Of a stretch of 64,000 nucleotides of DNA, positions 53,584 to 62,295 are shown piece by piece. The notes under the pieces are model-generated. The model ran no database searches and was not told the origin of the DNA. It saw only the letters and a list, made by a program, of their open reading frames with translations. Each line of letters opens with the position of its first letter. Within the stretch, counting starts at the first letter, position 1. The DNA lies in assembly GCA_017416425.1 (NCBI GenBank), contig JAFQCL010000021.1:1-64000 (forward strand), written 5' to 3'. A program made the translations under genes and the position numbers. Source of the DNA: Clostridia bacterium (lineage in GTDB: Bacteria; Bacillota; Clostridia; Christensenellales; CAG-138).

Positions 53584-54617
53584 ATTATGACCTCGTGATC
53601 TCCGCTTACTATCTCGCCTATGATCACGGCATTTTCGCCATAGTTTCTGAGCGCGCTTAATGCGCCATCCGCCTGCTCTTTGGGCAGGACTATGCTCATT
53701 CCAACGCCCATGTTGAACGTGTTGAACATGTCGCGCTCGGAGATATCGCCTGTTTTTCTGATCATATCGAATATGGGAAGTACGGGAACGGCAGCCTTTT
53801 CTATTTTAACGCTGCAAGTTTTTGGTATGCTTCTTGGAATATTTTCATAAAAGCCTCCGCCGGTTATGTGAGAAACGGCTTTGACATTATATTCCTCTAT
53901 GAGCGCGAGCATGGGCTTTACATATATCTTTGTAGGCGTAAGGAGGGTATCGCCAAGGCTTGCGCCGCCGAGCGCTTCTATGGGATTCCTCATATCGGCA
54001 TGCTCAACATTGAATACCCTTCTTACGAGCGAGAAACCATTTGAATGCACGCCGCTTGAGGGTAGCGCTATCAAAACATCGCCCGGACATACGGTGCTGT
54101 TATCTATTATCTTTGACTTATCGACAACGCCAACGCTAAATCCCGCAAGGTCATATTCATCGATCGGATAAAAGCCCGGCATTTCGGCTGTTTCGCCGCC
54201 AATGAGCGCACAGCCTGACTGAACGCAGCCCTCAGCTACACCTGATACGATCTCGGCGATACGCTCGGGTATGTTCCTTCCGCAAGCAATGTAGTCGAGG
54301 AAGAACAGGGGCTTTGCGCCGCAGCAAATGATATCGTTCACGCACATGGCAACGCAGTCTATACCAACGGTGTTATGCCTGTCCAAGAGAAAAGCAAGCT
54401 TAAGCTTTGTGCCGACGCCGTCTGTGCCGCTTACGAGCACGGGTTTTTGTATGCCTGAAAGATCAAGCTCAAATAAACCGCCAAAGCCTCCGATACCGGT
54501 AAGTACTCCGCTTGTCATGGTGCGGGCAATGTGAGTCTTCATAAGCTCAACGGCTCTGTATCCGGCTGTAATATCCACGCCGGCTGCCGCGTAGCTCGCT
54601 GATTTCGAATTTTCCAT
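53577..54617 (-). CDS. purM: Phosphoribosylformylglycinamidine cyclo-ligase (AIRS)
   Basis: A 346-residue ATP-dependent enzyme making AIR. Signatures are [38 protein letters not shown] and [13 protein letters not shown]. The ATG at 54617 follows GGAAAGGAG within the end of purF; in-frame ATGs further upstream lie inside purF. Normal length. Confidence 0.95.
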   Translation of the reverse strand: MENSKSASYAAAGVDITAGYRAVELMKTHIARTMTSGVLTGIGGFGGLFELDLSGIQKPVLVSGTDGVGTKLKLAFLLDRHNTVGIDCVAMCVNDIICCGAKPLFFLDYIACGRNIPERIAEIVSGVAEGCVQSGCALIGGETAEMPGFYPIDEYDLAGFSVGVVDKSKIIDNSTVCPGDVLIALPSSGVHSNGFSLVRRVFNVEHADMRNPIEALGGASLGDTLLTPTKIYVKPMLALIEEYNVKAVSHITGGGFYENIPRSIPKTCSVKIEKAAVPVLPIFDMIRKTGDISERDMFNTFNMGVGMSIVLPKEQADGALSALRNYGENAVIIGEIVSGDHEVIIC

Positions 54618-54621
54618 GTGA

Positions 54622-56046
54622 TTACTCCTTTCCATCCCAACAATATGTACATATTTTGCTACGGTCAAGGCCTATAGCCTCAAGCAGACCTTCAAGCGAT
54701 TGGAACTCAAGGCTTTTAAGCCCGAGCTGTTTGCAAATACATTCTCTCATAGCTTTTCCGCGCTTGGTATTGCCGCTACTGTATTCGGAAATATGTTTTT
54801 CTCCCTCGGATCCCTCAAGCTCGGCGATGGTACGCCTTGCAATGAGCTCCATATCTGAGCGGCTCGATGAGAAGTTCAAATACTTACAGCCATACATTAT
54901 TGGAGGACATGCCGAGCGCATGTGTACCTCCTTTGCGCCATTATTATATAGGAATTCGACTGTTTCGCGGAGCTGAGTTCCACGTACTATGCTGTCATCC
55001 ACAAAAAGAAGGCTTTTTCCTTCAATGAGTTCATGGACAGGTATCATCTTCATCTTTGCGACCTTATTTCGCGCCGCCTGATTTGTGGGCATGAAGCTTC
55101 TTGGCCATGTAGGGGTGTATTTTATAAACGGACGCGCGAAAGGAATGCCGCTTTCATTTGAATAACCTATCGCGTGCGGGGTTCCCGAATCCGGTACGCC
55201 GCATACATAATCTATACCCTCGCAGAGGCCATTTTTCTGATCCTCCCGGGCCATTATTTCGCCGTTTTTGGTGCGCACCACTTCAACATTTTTTCCTTCA
55301 TATTTGGAATTCGGATAGCCGTAGTAGGACCAGAGGAAAGCACATATGCGCATATCATCCTGACCTTCACGCAGCACCTCCATGCTGTCGGCGGTGAGCT
55401 TTACTATCTCGGCGGGGCGAAGGTCTCTAACATCCTCATAGCCGAGCTTTTGATACGCGAAGGACTCAAATGAAACGCAATATCCATCGGAATTTTTACC
55501 GATAAGTATGGGAAGCCTTCCGAGCTTGTCTCTTGCCGCTATTATGGAACCATCTGAATTTAGTATCAATATGGACAGGGAGCCATCGATCCGTTCTTCA
55601 GCGTATCTTATTCCCTCAACAAAACTCTTTTTTTCATTTATGAGCGCTGCGACAAGTTCTACACTGTTAATCTTGCCGCTTGTCATGGCTTCAAAGTGGA
55701 TCCTGCCCGCACTTATGAGCTCATTCACAAGGGCTTCGGCATTATTGATGATCCCTATGGTGCATATGGCAAATACTCCAAGCGCTGATTTTATAAGCAG
55801 CGGCTGAGGGTCTGTATCGCTTATGCAGCCTATGCAGCTTTTTCCCTGCATTTCCATAAGATCATCTTCGAATTTGGTTCTAAAGGGAGTATTTTCTATG
55901 TTGTGAATGAATCTTACAAATTTTCCGTCATTTGTAACGGCTGCCATGCCACCCCTTTTCGTACCGAGATGCGAGTGATAGTCCGTACCGAAAAATACGT
56001 CCATCTCACAATTTCTGTGCGATACCGCTCCAAAAAATCCGCCCAT
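54622..56046 (-). CDS. purF: Amidophosphoribosyltransferase-like protein lacking the N-terminal Cys
   Basis: A 474-residue protein with a class II glutamine amidotransferase domain followed by a PRPP-binding phosphoribosyltransferase domain ([33 protein letters not shown]). It starts MGGFFGAVS where canonical PurF matures to CGVFG, so Gly2 replaces the Cys1 nucleophile, and the usual HRGQ stretch reads HLGTKRGG. It may use ammonia or have a different role, although its place as first gene of the purine operon argues for PurF. GGAGG lies upstream. Confidence 0.85.
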   Translation of the reverse strand: MGGFFGAVSHRNCEMDVFFGTDYHSHLGTKRGGMAAVTNDGKFVRFIHNIENTPFRTKFEDDLMEMQGKSCIGCISDTDPQPLLIKSALGVFAICTIGIINNAEALVNELISAGRIHFEAMTSGKINSVELVAALINEKKSFVEGIRYAEERIDGSLSILILNSDGSIIAARDKLGRLPILIGKNSDGYCVSFESFAYQKLGYEDVRDLRPAEIVKLTADSMEVLREGQDDMRICAFLWSYYGYPNSKYEGKNVEVVRTKNGEIMAREDQKNGLCEGIDYVCGVPDSGTPHAIGYSNESGIPFARPFIKYTPTWPRSFMPTNQAARNKVAKMKMIPVHELIEGKSLLFVDDSIVRGTQLRETVEFLYNNGAKEVHMRSACPPIMYGCKYLNFSSSRSDMELIARRTIAELEGSEGEKHISEYSSGNTKRGKAMRECICKQLGLKSLEFQSLEGLLEAIGLDRSKICTYCWDGKE

Positions 56047-56116
56047 TAATACCTCCGTAGGTAATACATTTCAATATCTTCATAAGTAGGATTGCTTTTA
56101 CCGGCTAAACACAAAA

Positions 56117-56151
56117 GGCAGTTCTACCATTTAAGAATGGATAGAACTGCC
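56117..56151 (-). terminator. Riboswitch-controlled terminator before purF
   Basis: Minus-strand arms GGCAGTTCTA and TAGAACTGCC (with CCAT/ATGG inside and one bulge), then TTTTGTGTTT. The first arm overlaps the end of the ZTP aptamer, so ligand binding and termination are mutually exclusive. Confidence 0.88.
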
Positions 56152-56248
56152 CAGACGGTCGACAATTCAAAGTCGGCTAAGCAACATTTTTGATTTATGC
56201 TTCCTTGTGGTACTCCACACCTCAAAAATATGAGGATCCGTCAGTAAC
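56147..56248 (-). ncRNA. ZTP riboswitch
   Basis: On the minus strand the sequence has AACTGACGG near the start, the stem TGTGGAGTACCACA followed by AGGAAGCA, and the 3' core GTCGACCGTCTGGGCAG. These match the pfl/ZTP aptamer, which senses ZTP/ZMP when folate is scarce. Being an ON switch in this class, it would permit purF operon transcription when 10-formyl-THF runs short. folD, purN and the AICAR formyltransferase are in the operon, which suits that signal. Confidence 0.85.
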
Positions 56249-56261
56249 AAAAATCAGAATT

Positions 56262-56291
56262 ATAATAGCACATTCTGTCTGGGTCTGTCAA
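56262..56291 (-). promoter_or_regulatory. Promoter of the purine operon
   Basis: TTGACA (56291-56286), spacer 18, TATTAT (56267-56262) on the minus strand, with the riboswitch starting about 14 bases on. Confidence 0.7.
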
Positions 56292-56336
56292 GCTGGTTTT
56301 GATATATAAAACTTGACAAAGCTCTGCAAAGGACTG

Positions 56337-57620
56337 TTATTTAGCATTATCCAAAAGATCATATATAAGCTCTTTCGCCTGCGTAAGACTTAGATCATTT
56401 TCCCTCGCGATGCGAGCAGCGTCCTCAAATTCTATCTTGGATACGGATGCATGAGGCCTTTTGGCTGTTTTCATGCGAATATCACCAAGTTTCGTTTCTT
56501 TATTTATTATTTCCCGCTCCAGAACATATCTTTGGCTTGTTTCCTTTCGTATGCCAAGCGTTGTGGTGTGCTTGAAGATGGCCTTAGCGATGGCAAGTTC
56601 ATCATCTTTTTTCGCAAGCACAGTGAGCATGTAGCCGGGTCTGTTCTTTTTCATATATATAGGGGTGAAATATGCGTCAAGCGCATTCTTTGCCATTATG
56701 CGCTCACATGCAAAGCCAAGATCTTCACCTGTCATATCGTCTATACTGCAGGTAAGTAAGGCTATTGTATCGCAACAAAAGCATGAATCAGTCTCCTGCT
56801 CATAGCCTATTGCGGCGGATATGATGTTGGCGATAGGAAAATCCTTCGTGCCGGCGCCATAGCCGTTTTTTTCTATGTTCATCAAGGGCATCGTTCCGTA
56901 TTCGGTCGCAAAATACGATATGAGCGCAGCGCCGGTGGGGGTGCAGAGCTCTCCTTTTATATCGCCCGCGTAGCAGGGTATGCCAAAAAGCAGCTTTAAG
57001 GTAGCCGGAGCGGGTATGGGAAGTATGCCATGGGCGCAGTGAACATGTCCAAAGCCGGTACGGATGGGGGAGACGACTACTCTTTGGGGAGCAAGCTCCT
57101 CCATAAGCATACATACGCCAACTATATCGGCCACGGCGTCCATAGCTCCTACCTCGTGGAAATGGACGGAATGAACCTCCTTTCCATGAACCGAAGCCTC
57201 GGCCTTTGCTATGAGCTTATACACATTTTTAGCGTTAGTCTTTACGGCATCAGATACGCTTAACGAATCTATTAGGCGCTCGATATCCAAAACACCGTTG
57301 TGCTCATGATGGTGATGATGGTGTTCATGCTCGTGGTCGTGGTCATGGTGATGTTCATGGTCATGATGATGGTGTTGATGCTCAAGCTCATGATCATTAT
57401 GATCTATGCTGCGCTCCTCCTGACCGTTTACGAGCACAGAAATATGTGTGCAGCTTATACCGCATTTTTCGACAGGCTCACGGATGACATTTACATTAGG
57501 TATGCCTGCGGAGTTTAGCTTTAAAATAAAGTCATCCGCATGGGGGACAAGCTCCATGAGAGCCGACATCAGCATATCTCCGGCTGCTCCCATGCCGCAA
57601 TCTATATAAAGTGTTTTCAT
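56337..57620 (-). CDS. larC: Nickel-pincer cofactor biosynthesis protein LarC, uninterrupted
   Basis: A 427-residue protein that inserts nickel into the pincer nucleotide using CTP. It starts MKTLYIDCGMGAAGDMLM, typical LarC. A histidine-rich stretch (about 21 His between residues 74 and 107) in HDHEH-type repeats suits metal binding or storage. The C-terminal half (TCSIDDMTGEDLGFACERI) is fused in the same frame. In Lactobacillus plantarum the two parts are joined by a programmed frameshift; here one frame covers all. LarA is not in the window. Confidence 0.92.
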   Translation of the reverse strand: MKTLYIDCGMGAAGDMLMSALMELVPHADDFILKLNSAGIPNVNVIREPVEKCGISCTHISVLVNGQEERSIDHNDHELEHQHHHHDHEHHHDHDHEHEHHHHHHEHNGVLDIERLIDSLSVSDAVKTNAKNVYKLIAKAEASVHGKEVHSVHFHEVGAMDAVADIVGVCMLMEELAPQRVVVSPIRTGFGHVHCAHGILPIPAPATLKLLFGIPCYAGDIKGELCTPTGAALISYFATEYGTMPLMNIEKNGYGAGTKDFPIANIISAAIGYEQETDSCFCCDTIALLTCSIDDMTGEDLGFACERIMAKNALDAYFTPIYMKKNRPGYMLTVLAKKDDELAIAKAIFKHTTTLGIRKETSQRYVLEREIINKETKLGDIRMKTAKRPHASVSKIEFEDAARIARENDLSLTQAKELIYDLLDNAK

Positions 57621-57638
57621 GATGTGCTCCTTTTACTG

Positions 57639-58391
57639 TTATTCTCCGATGTGATTTATCATGCTTGCGCTGTAGCCCGCGCCGAATCCATTATCGATGT
57701 TTACAACGGTCACACCGCTTGCGCAGGAGTTTAGCATGGATAAAAGCGCGGCAACACCGTTAAAAGCGGCGCCATATCCTACCGAGGTAGGGACAGCTAT
57801 TACGGGGCAGTCTACAAGCCCTCCGATAACGCTCGCGAGTGCGCCTTCCATGCCGGCCACGACTATTATGACCTTTGCCTTCATAAGGACATCATGCCGT
57901 GATAGCAACCTGTGTATCCCGGAAACACCCACGTCATAGAGCTTGACGACATTATTTCCAAGCGTTTGCGCCGTTATGGCCGCTTCCTCCGCTATGGGGA
58001 TATCGCTAGTGCCGCCTGTCGCAACGACTATGTTTCCTATATGGTCTTTTTGCAAAGTTTCGTTTGCGATGCCTATCCTCGCCTCGGGATGATATGTCAG
58101 AGGTATCGTCTTTTCTATAAGCGCGGCTTTTTCGCTGCTTAGCCTTGTTATAAGCACATCGCGCTCACCTCTTAAAAGCATCCTTTCAAGTATTCCTTTT
58201 ATCTGCTCGGCGGTTTTTCCTTCGCCATATATGACCTCACATGTGCCCTGGCGTATGCCTCTATGATGGTCTATATTCGCGTAGCCTATGTCTTCAAATG
58301 GCATGCCTTTAAGAGTGCTAAAGGCGGTTTTTGCGTCTATTTCGTGATTTTCAAGCTTTAATAGCAGCTCAAGTACCTCTTGTCCGTTCAT
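57639..58391 (-). CDS. larB: Nickel-pincer cofactor carboxylase LarB
   Basis: A 250-residue protein that carboxylates nicotinic-acid adenine dinucleotide and hydrolyses its phosphoanhydride. The C-terminal PurE-like domain has VVATGGTSDIPIAEEA, GMEGALASVIGGL and VPTSVGYGAAFNG. The N-terminal part is LarB-specific, so it is not PurE, although it lies next to the purine operon, which lacks PurE. It overlaps larE by four bases. Confidence 0.93.
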   Translation of the reverse strand: MNGQEVLELLLKLENHEIDAKTAFSTLKGMPFEDIGYANIDHHRGIRQGTCEVIYGEGKTAEQIKGILERMLLRGERDVLITRLSSEKAALIEKTIPLTYHPEARIGIANETLQKDHIGNIVVATGGTSDIPIAEEAAITAQTLGNNVVKLYDVGVSGIHRLLSRHDVLMKAKVIIVVAGMEGALASVIGGLVDCPVIAVPTSVGYGAAFNGVAALLSMLNSCASGVTVVNIDNGFGAGYSASMINHIGE

Positions 58392-59188
58392 AGCGTAAGT
58401 CCTTTTCTTGGGGTGTCGTCAATGGTGATATCGGTGGAGTATGCCATAAGATTTTCCCTGATGTAGGGGATATCAGCTTTTGCGTAGGGAAGCTGCTCAT
58501 CTGTGAATTGAAGTAAAAGTCCATCCCCATAGAGCCTGGCTCTAAAGTCGGAAAAACCCATGCTAAAAAGCGATTGCTCTACGGAATCTATGAGCCGCAA
58601 TTTATCATAACTTATTTTGGCGTTATTCATTATGCGCGTAGCAAGACAGGAGTAGGAGGGTTTATCGAATGTGAATAGACCCGCGGATTTGGAATAACGG
58701 CGGATTTGAAGCTTGGTAAGCCTGCAATCCCTAAGTGGGGATATCACATTAAGCTCCGAGATAGCGCGCATGCCCGGGCGTTCCTCCGCTTTATCGTCAA
58801 AGTTGCTTCCATCCGCCAAAAGCAAAAATCCATCTTTTAAGCAAGCTTTAAGTATGCTTTTAAATATGACCTTTTTGCAGTGATAGCAGCGGTCACTTGA
58901 ATTTTTTGTTATATCCGGTTCACCTAAAACGCTCAGCCTTATTATGCGTAGATCGATATCATACTGTTTTGAAAAAAAAACGGCATCCATAAGCTCAAAT
59001 TCGGGCTGGAACTCGGTTTTTACAAAGTAAGCGGCAACTTCTACACCGCATATCTTTGCAGCATAAAGAAGATATGCCGAATCAACGCCGCCTGAAAAAG
59101 CAACGGCAAGTTTTTTATGCTGCTTAAGGTAGTTGGAAAGCCCGTTTGGCACCATGGCAAGAAATTTTCCTTTCAGCTTCCTTATCAT
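58388..59188 (-). CDS. larE: ATP-dependent sulfur insertase LarE, three-cysteine type
   Basis: A 266-residue PP-loop enzyme (SGGVDSAYL near residue 32) that adds sulfur to the LarB product. Cys181 in SYSCLATRI corresponds to the sacrificial sulfur donor. Cys101 and Cys104 (DRCYHCKK) give a C-x2-C pair, so this is the three-cysteine class able to bind a 4Fe-4S cluster and to act catalytically, unlike the single-cysteine Lactobacillus enzyme. It is the first gene of larE-larB-larC. Confidence 0.9.
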   Translation of the reverse strand: MIRKLKGKFLAMVPNGLSNYLKQHKKLAVAFSGGVDSAYLLYAAKICGVEVAAYFVKTEFQPEFELMDAVFFSKQYDIDLRIIRLSVLGEPDITKNSSDRCYHCKKVIFKSILKACLKDGFLLLADGSNFDDKAEERPGMRAISELNVISPLRDCRLTKLQIRRYSKSAGLFTFDKPSYSCLATRIMNNAKISYDKLRLIDSVEQSLFSMGFSDFRARLYGDGLLLQFTDEQLPYAKADIPYIRENLMAYSTDITIDDTPRKGLTL

Positions 59189-59279
59189 TAAATCACCTTC
59201 TTATGATAACTTAAAAATAAGGTAAGTGCAACTATTTATGAAGCCTTTTGCGGCGCAGTGAAATTTTTGAAAAAAGTGC

Positions 59280-59308
59280 TTGCCTCTGGGGGAGGTTTAT
59301 TGTATTAT
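59280..59308 (+). promoter_or_regulatory. Promoter upstream of the C39-like lipoprotein gene
   Basis: TTGCCT (59280-59285), spacer 17, TATTAT (59303-59308). It would give a leader of about 300 bases before 59616, or a separate small transcript. Confidence 0.5.
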
Positions 59309-59340
59309 GTAAAATCGTGAGTTAGCCGTACTCTAAAAAT

Positions 59341-59517
59341 ATGTGTTCCATAAATTTTATGCGGACATATTGTTTTACAGCGCAGGCTTATCCTGTGGGT
59401 ATGCGGGAGATCCGCAGTACTTGCAAAAACGACGACATGGGAGTATTAAAAGTAGACGACCCTGCTTTGACAGAAAAATACTATATAAAGCTCGATTTCC
59501 GATGGTTGGATAAATAA
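59341..59517 (+). CDS. Possible small protein or decayed gene fragment
   Basis: An open frame of 58 codons from ATG 59341 (52 from ATG 59359). It includes YCFTAQAYPVGMREIRS and LTEKYYIKLDFRWLDK, which look protein-like but are not recognised. No Shine-Dalgarno site precedes either ATG. It overlaps the hairpins described for this leader, so either the ORF or the RNA structure may be fortuitous. Confidence 0.25.
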   Translation: MCSINFMRTYCFTAQAYPVGMREIRSTCKNDDMGVLKVDDPALTEKYYIKLDFRWLDK

Positions 59518-59615
59518 AATGTTGTGAGCTTTCACTGCAAATAAATAATACAATACAAGGCGTGTTAGTTAATTAGCAGGTACAACTGATTTTTTTATGA
59601 AGGAGAGAAAAATTT

Positions 59616-60422
59616 ATGAAAAAACCAATTGTATTGATTCTTGTGACGGCCATGGTACTCAGCATGCTTCTTATGGGTTGCACCGAACCGGCGGGTTCTG
59701 CCAATGGTGAGCAGGAAAACGACAGCCATGGTAACTATACCGATGAAATGAAGATACCGCACACTAGTGACCTTGACCCCGAGTATGGCGCTGACAGTGT
59801 GGAACGCGAAGGCGACCATGAAGACAGTCCGTATTTCAGCCGAATTGATTTTTACAATGCTGAATCAACGGATACGCTTACTATCCTTAGCGGATTTAAA
59901 ACTCAGCAGCAGACGAGCGAATGGAGCTGCGGAGTAACAAGCGTGCTTATGATACTTGACTGGTACGACGCGCTTGGCGAGCACAATGAGGAGACGCTGG
60001 CCAATTTCAGGAGCAATGGCCTTACCCCCGGCGCCACCAGCACCCGCCAGGCGATAGAGATATTTGAAGGCGTAGGCGGCTTTGACATCTATTCTACATT
60101 TGATTGCGCCGATGAAGTTTATGACGTATTTACGCTTGACTTCATAAGGGAGACCCTCGGCGAAGGCACCCCCATAATGGTGGGCTGGAACGATTGGGGC
60201 GGACACTGGCAGGTCATCATCGGATACGACACGATGGGAACCGAGACCACCCAGGATGACGTAGTTATAGTAGCAGACCCCTATGATACCACAGACCATA
60301 ACCAGGATGGCTATGGCGTATATGGCGCGGAGAGGTTCATCTACAACTTTACATTCTACAACTTCTTTGAAGCTGAAGAGCTGAACGACATGTGCTTTAT
60401 AGTAGCAACTCCTAAGGCTTAA
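59616..60422 (+). CDS. C39-like papain-fold peptidase lipoprotein
   Basis: A 268-residue secreted lipoprotein: signal peptide with lipobox LLMGC (Cys22), acidic linker, then a C39-like domain (about 80-268). The putative catalytic Cys105 is in EWSCGVTSVLMIL, His197 in GGHWQVIIGYD and Asp221 in VADPYD. Related domains cleave bacteriocin leaders or other peptides; no bacteriocin or transporter gene is adjacent, so the substrate is unknown. AAGGAGAG precedes the ATG. Confidence 0.83.
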   Translation: MKKPIVLILVTAMVLSMLLMGCTEPAGSANGEQENDSHGNYTDEMKIPHTSDLDPEYGADSVEREGDHEDSPYFSRIDFYNAESTDTLTILSGFKTQQQTSEWSCGVTSVLMILDWYDALGEHNEETLANFRSNGLTPGATSTRQAIEIFEGVGGFDIYSTFDCADEVYDVFTLDFIRETLGEGTPIMVGWNDWGGHWQVIIGYDTMGTETTQDDVVIVADPYDTTDHNQDGYGVYGAERFIYNFTFYNFFEAEELNDMCFIVATPKA

Positions 60423-60483
60423 GCGAAAGTATGACGGCTAAACTCGCAAGGCTTTAAATAAAGCTTAAACTTTAAACACGAAA

Positions 60484-60516
60484 GCCCACGGTATGAACTT
60501 CCGTGGGCATTTTTTT
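60484..60516. terminator. Terminator between the C39 and APH genes
   Basis: Arms GCCCACGG and CCGTGGGC with loop TATGAACTT, then TTTTTTT. An A-rich flank is lacking, so mostly plus-strand. Confidence 0.8.
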
Positions 60517-60523
60517 GACCATT

Positions 60524-61393
60524 TTACGTATACCACGCCGGTATCACCCTATTCATACCATCATACCACTCAAGTATCTCTTTTGCCTGATTTAGCATGG
60601 TAGCTATCTCCTTTTCTCCAAATGGGATAGCCCAATAGATGGAGGATAAAGTGTTGCTTGATATATAAAGCGCGAGAAGCCCCCAGAATTCTATCGGCAC
60701 GCCTCCCTCAAAATAGCCATCTACCATGCCTCGGGCAAGCGGCGGACATTTTTGCGCGCACCAGACGATGCGGTTGAATTCCTCCCATGGATCGCCAATA
60801 TCATTGCGGTTAAAATCGATTATGTATAGCTTCCCCGACTTATCTATCATCATATTTCCTACATGATAGTCACCATGCTGGTAAGTCTGAGGGCGACCCA
60901 TTAGCAGATGTCGGTGCGCGTTTATATAACGGATTAGCGCATCGCCGCCATCGTGTTTTATGGGGCACTCCGTATATCTTTTTATCTTTGCGTCCATTTT
61001 TCGTGAGAATCTGGTCTCCCAATCCTCCTGCGCGCTCGGTGCGGGAATGGAGTGTATCTTTTTTAGTATCTGCCCGGCTTCAATGCCATAATCGTATTGT
61101 TTTTCGGCAGAAAGCAGAGGGAGCAATTCTTCAGCGTCTTTTCCATCTATCCAGCTTTGGACGGAATATACGCCATCCTCGCATGTGCCGAATTCTACGG
61201 GCATACACATGGGAACGCCAAGAGCGGACACCTTTTGCATCATTTGAAATTCAAACGATTTTGCGTCAAACTGCTCTATGGGAGAAACGCGCAAAAGGAA
61301 TCGTGTGCCGTTGTCGTCTGTGATCCTGTATTTTTTATCTCCCGACCAGCCTTTATCGATCGGCTCTTTTACTATGGAAGTATAATCAAACAT
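60524..61393 (-). CDS. APH-family phosphotransferase
   Basis: A 289-residue small-molecule kinase. Brenner-type motif is QHGDYHVGNMMID (catalytic Asp) and the metal-binding Asp lies in IIDFNRNDIGDPWEE. The family phosphorylates aminoglycosides, macrolides, choline and other metabolites; the substrate here is open. The ATG at 61393 is preferred: it ends repeat copy 8, whereas the longer frame would begin inside that repeat. Confidence 0.82.
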   Translation of the reverse strand: MFDYTSIVKEPIDKGWSGDKKYRITDDNGTRFLLRVSPIEQFDAKSFEFQMMQKVSALGVPMCMPVEFGTCEDGVYSVQSWIDGKDAEELLPLLSAEKQYDYGIEAGQILKKIHSIPAPSAQEDWETRFSRKMDAKIKRYTECPIKHDGGDALIRYINAHRHLLMGRPQTYQHGDYHVGNMMIDKSGKLYIIDFNRNDIGDPWEEFNRIVWCAQKCPPLARGMVDGYFEGGVPIEFWGLLALYISSNTLSSIYWAIPFGEKEIATMLNQAKEILEWYDGMNRVIPAWYT

Positions 61394-61579
61394 AATTACT
61401 CTACTATTACTTTGGTACAACAAAAGTGCCAAAACACGGCTTGAAAATTTATTACCATGACTTTTGCTGGGTTAAAGTTTCCTTTCTTGTAAAATTGGGA
61501 GTGATTTTTTGTCTGTAAAAAGTTGTGGCTCATGGACTTGAAAAGTCATAAGACACGGTTTGAAAACGCGGTTTCAATC
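61394..61579 (-). repeat. Start-codon repeat, copy 8 (before APH), compound
   Basis: A full copy (GATTGAAA/TTTTCAAAC arms, CCCAATTTTACAAGAAAGGA, hairpin remnants ACTTTAACCCAGCAAAAGT, ATGG) is followed by a second, incomplete copy: AATAAATTTTCAAGCCGTG and TTTTGGCACTTTTG, then a decayed end AAAGTAATAGTAGAGTAATT before ATG. It shows that units can be joined in tandem. Confidence 0.8.
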
Positions 61580-61621
61580 TTTACTTCATTATCGATAGCT
61601 TGTTAAAATTTTGATCGCGGC

Positions 61622-62212
61622 TTAGACTAAGCTTTTTGTATATAGGCGCACCTCATCTATGCGGTAGCATATCGTTTTTAATTCGTCCTTTCGTTGGAGC
61701 GCTGCCTGAAAAACGAGCTCCTCAGCGCCGTAAATATCGCCTGTTTTAGTTTTATCCAGCAGCTCATAGCACTTATCCCGTATCGCGTAGCAGCGAATGT
61801 AGGTATTTTCATTTTCCATTTCAAAACCTATGGATCGATAAAATCGATTGGCGGCTTTATCCTCCTGTGTCCAAAGCTCACAATATCGGATGCCTCTACT
61901 AAGGAGCCGCTTTTGCGCTTCTTCCCATAGATCGGTAGCGATGCTGCGCCTTCGATATTCGGGCAATACGGCCATATGCCACAAAATAGCGCCTCGGCCT
62001 CGATCATTATACGTCAAATCATCCGAATCCATCTCTATATCGATAAGCCCGATGATCTTACCGTTCTCCTCTGCGACAAGACAAACAGCGGGATGCGGAT
62101 ATATCTCCTTTTTTGTTTTTACATCATTAAAATAGCTGCAATTCAAAAATGAAACGACACGGCAGGAAAGCCAGCCTTGCTCATCATTGGGCACATATTC
62201 ACGAATGATCAT
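61622..62212 (-). CDS. GNAT-family N-acetyltransferase
   Basis: A 196-residue protein. The acetyl-CoA motif is AVLPEYRRRSIATDLWEEA (about residues 87-105), then ELWTQEDKAANRFYRSIGF. The C-terminal 50 residues lie beyond the usual GNAT fold. The ATG at 62212 gives the conserved MIIREYVP start; a GTG at 62284 would add 24 residues. The substrate is unknown. It lies between two other accessory genes with group-transfer folds. Confidence 0.8.
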   Translation of the reverse strand: MIIREYVPNDEQGWLSCRVVSFLNCSYFNDVKTKKEIYPHPAVCLVAEENGKIIGLIDIEMDSDDLTYNDRGRGAILWHMAVLPEYRRRSIATDLWEEAQKRLLSRGIRYCELWTQEDKAANRFYRSIGFEMENENTYIRCYAIRDKCYELLDKTKTGDIYGAEELVFQAALQRKDELKTICYRIDEVRLYTKSLV

Positions 62213-62295
62213 AGAGGATAAAAATCTCGCTTTCTTGAAACATTTTATTGATATATACGCATATTTTACCCGATAACGCGGCACCTTTCAATGTT

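Larger units (their letters stand above)
59189..59615. other. Long gap between larE and the C39 gene
   Basis: The 427 bases hold a promoter (59280-59308), a run of three hairpins (59339-59422) and a possible short ORF (59341-59517). The rest (59518-59600) is AT-rich with no recognised motif. I recognise no known RNA family here. Confidence 0.5.

Noticed and set aside
56337..57620. Programmed frameshift in larC as in Lactobacillus
   Set aside because: One uninterrupted frame of 427 codons covers both parts.
57639..58391. LarB as the missing PurE of the purine operon
   Set aside because: The PurE-like domain is C-terminal in a 250-residue LarB and the gene is coupled to larE and next to larC.
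59189..59615. 6S RNA or another known ncRNA in the leader
   Set aside because: Hairpins are present but I could not match the conserved core of 6S, tmRNA, SRP or RNase P RNA, so no name was given.
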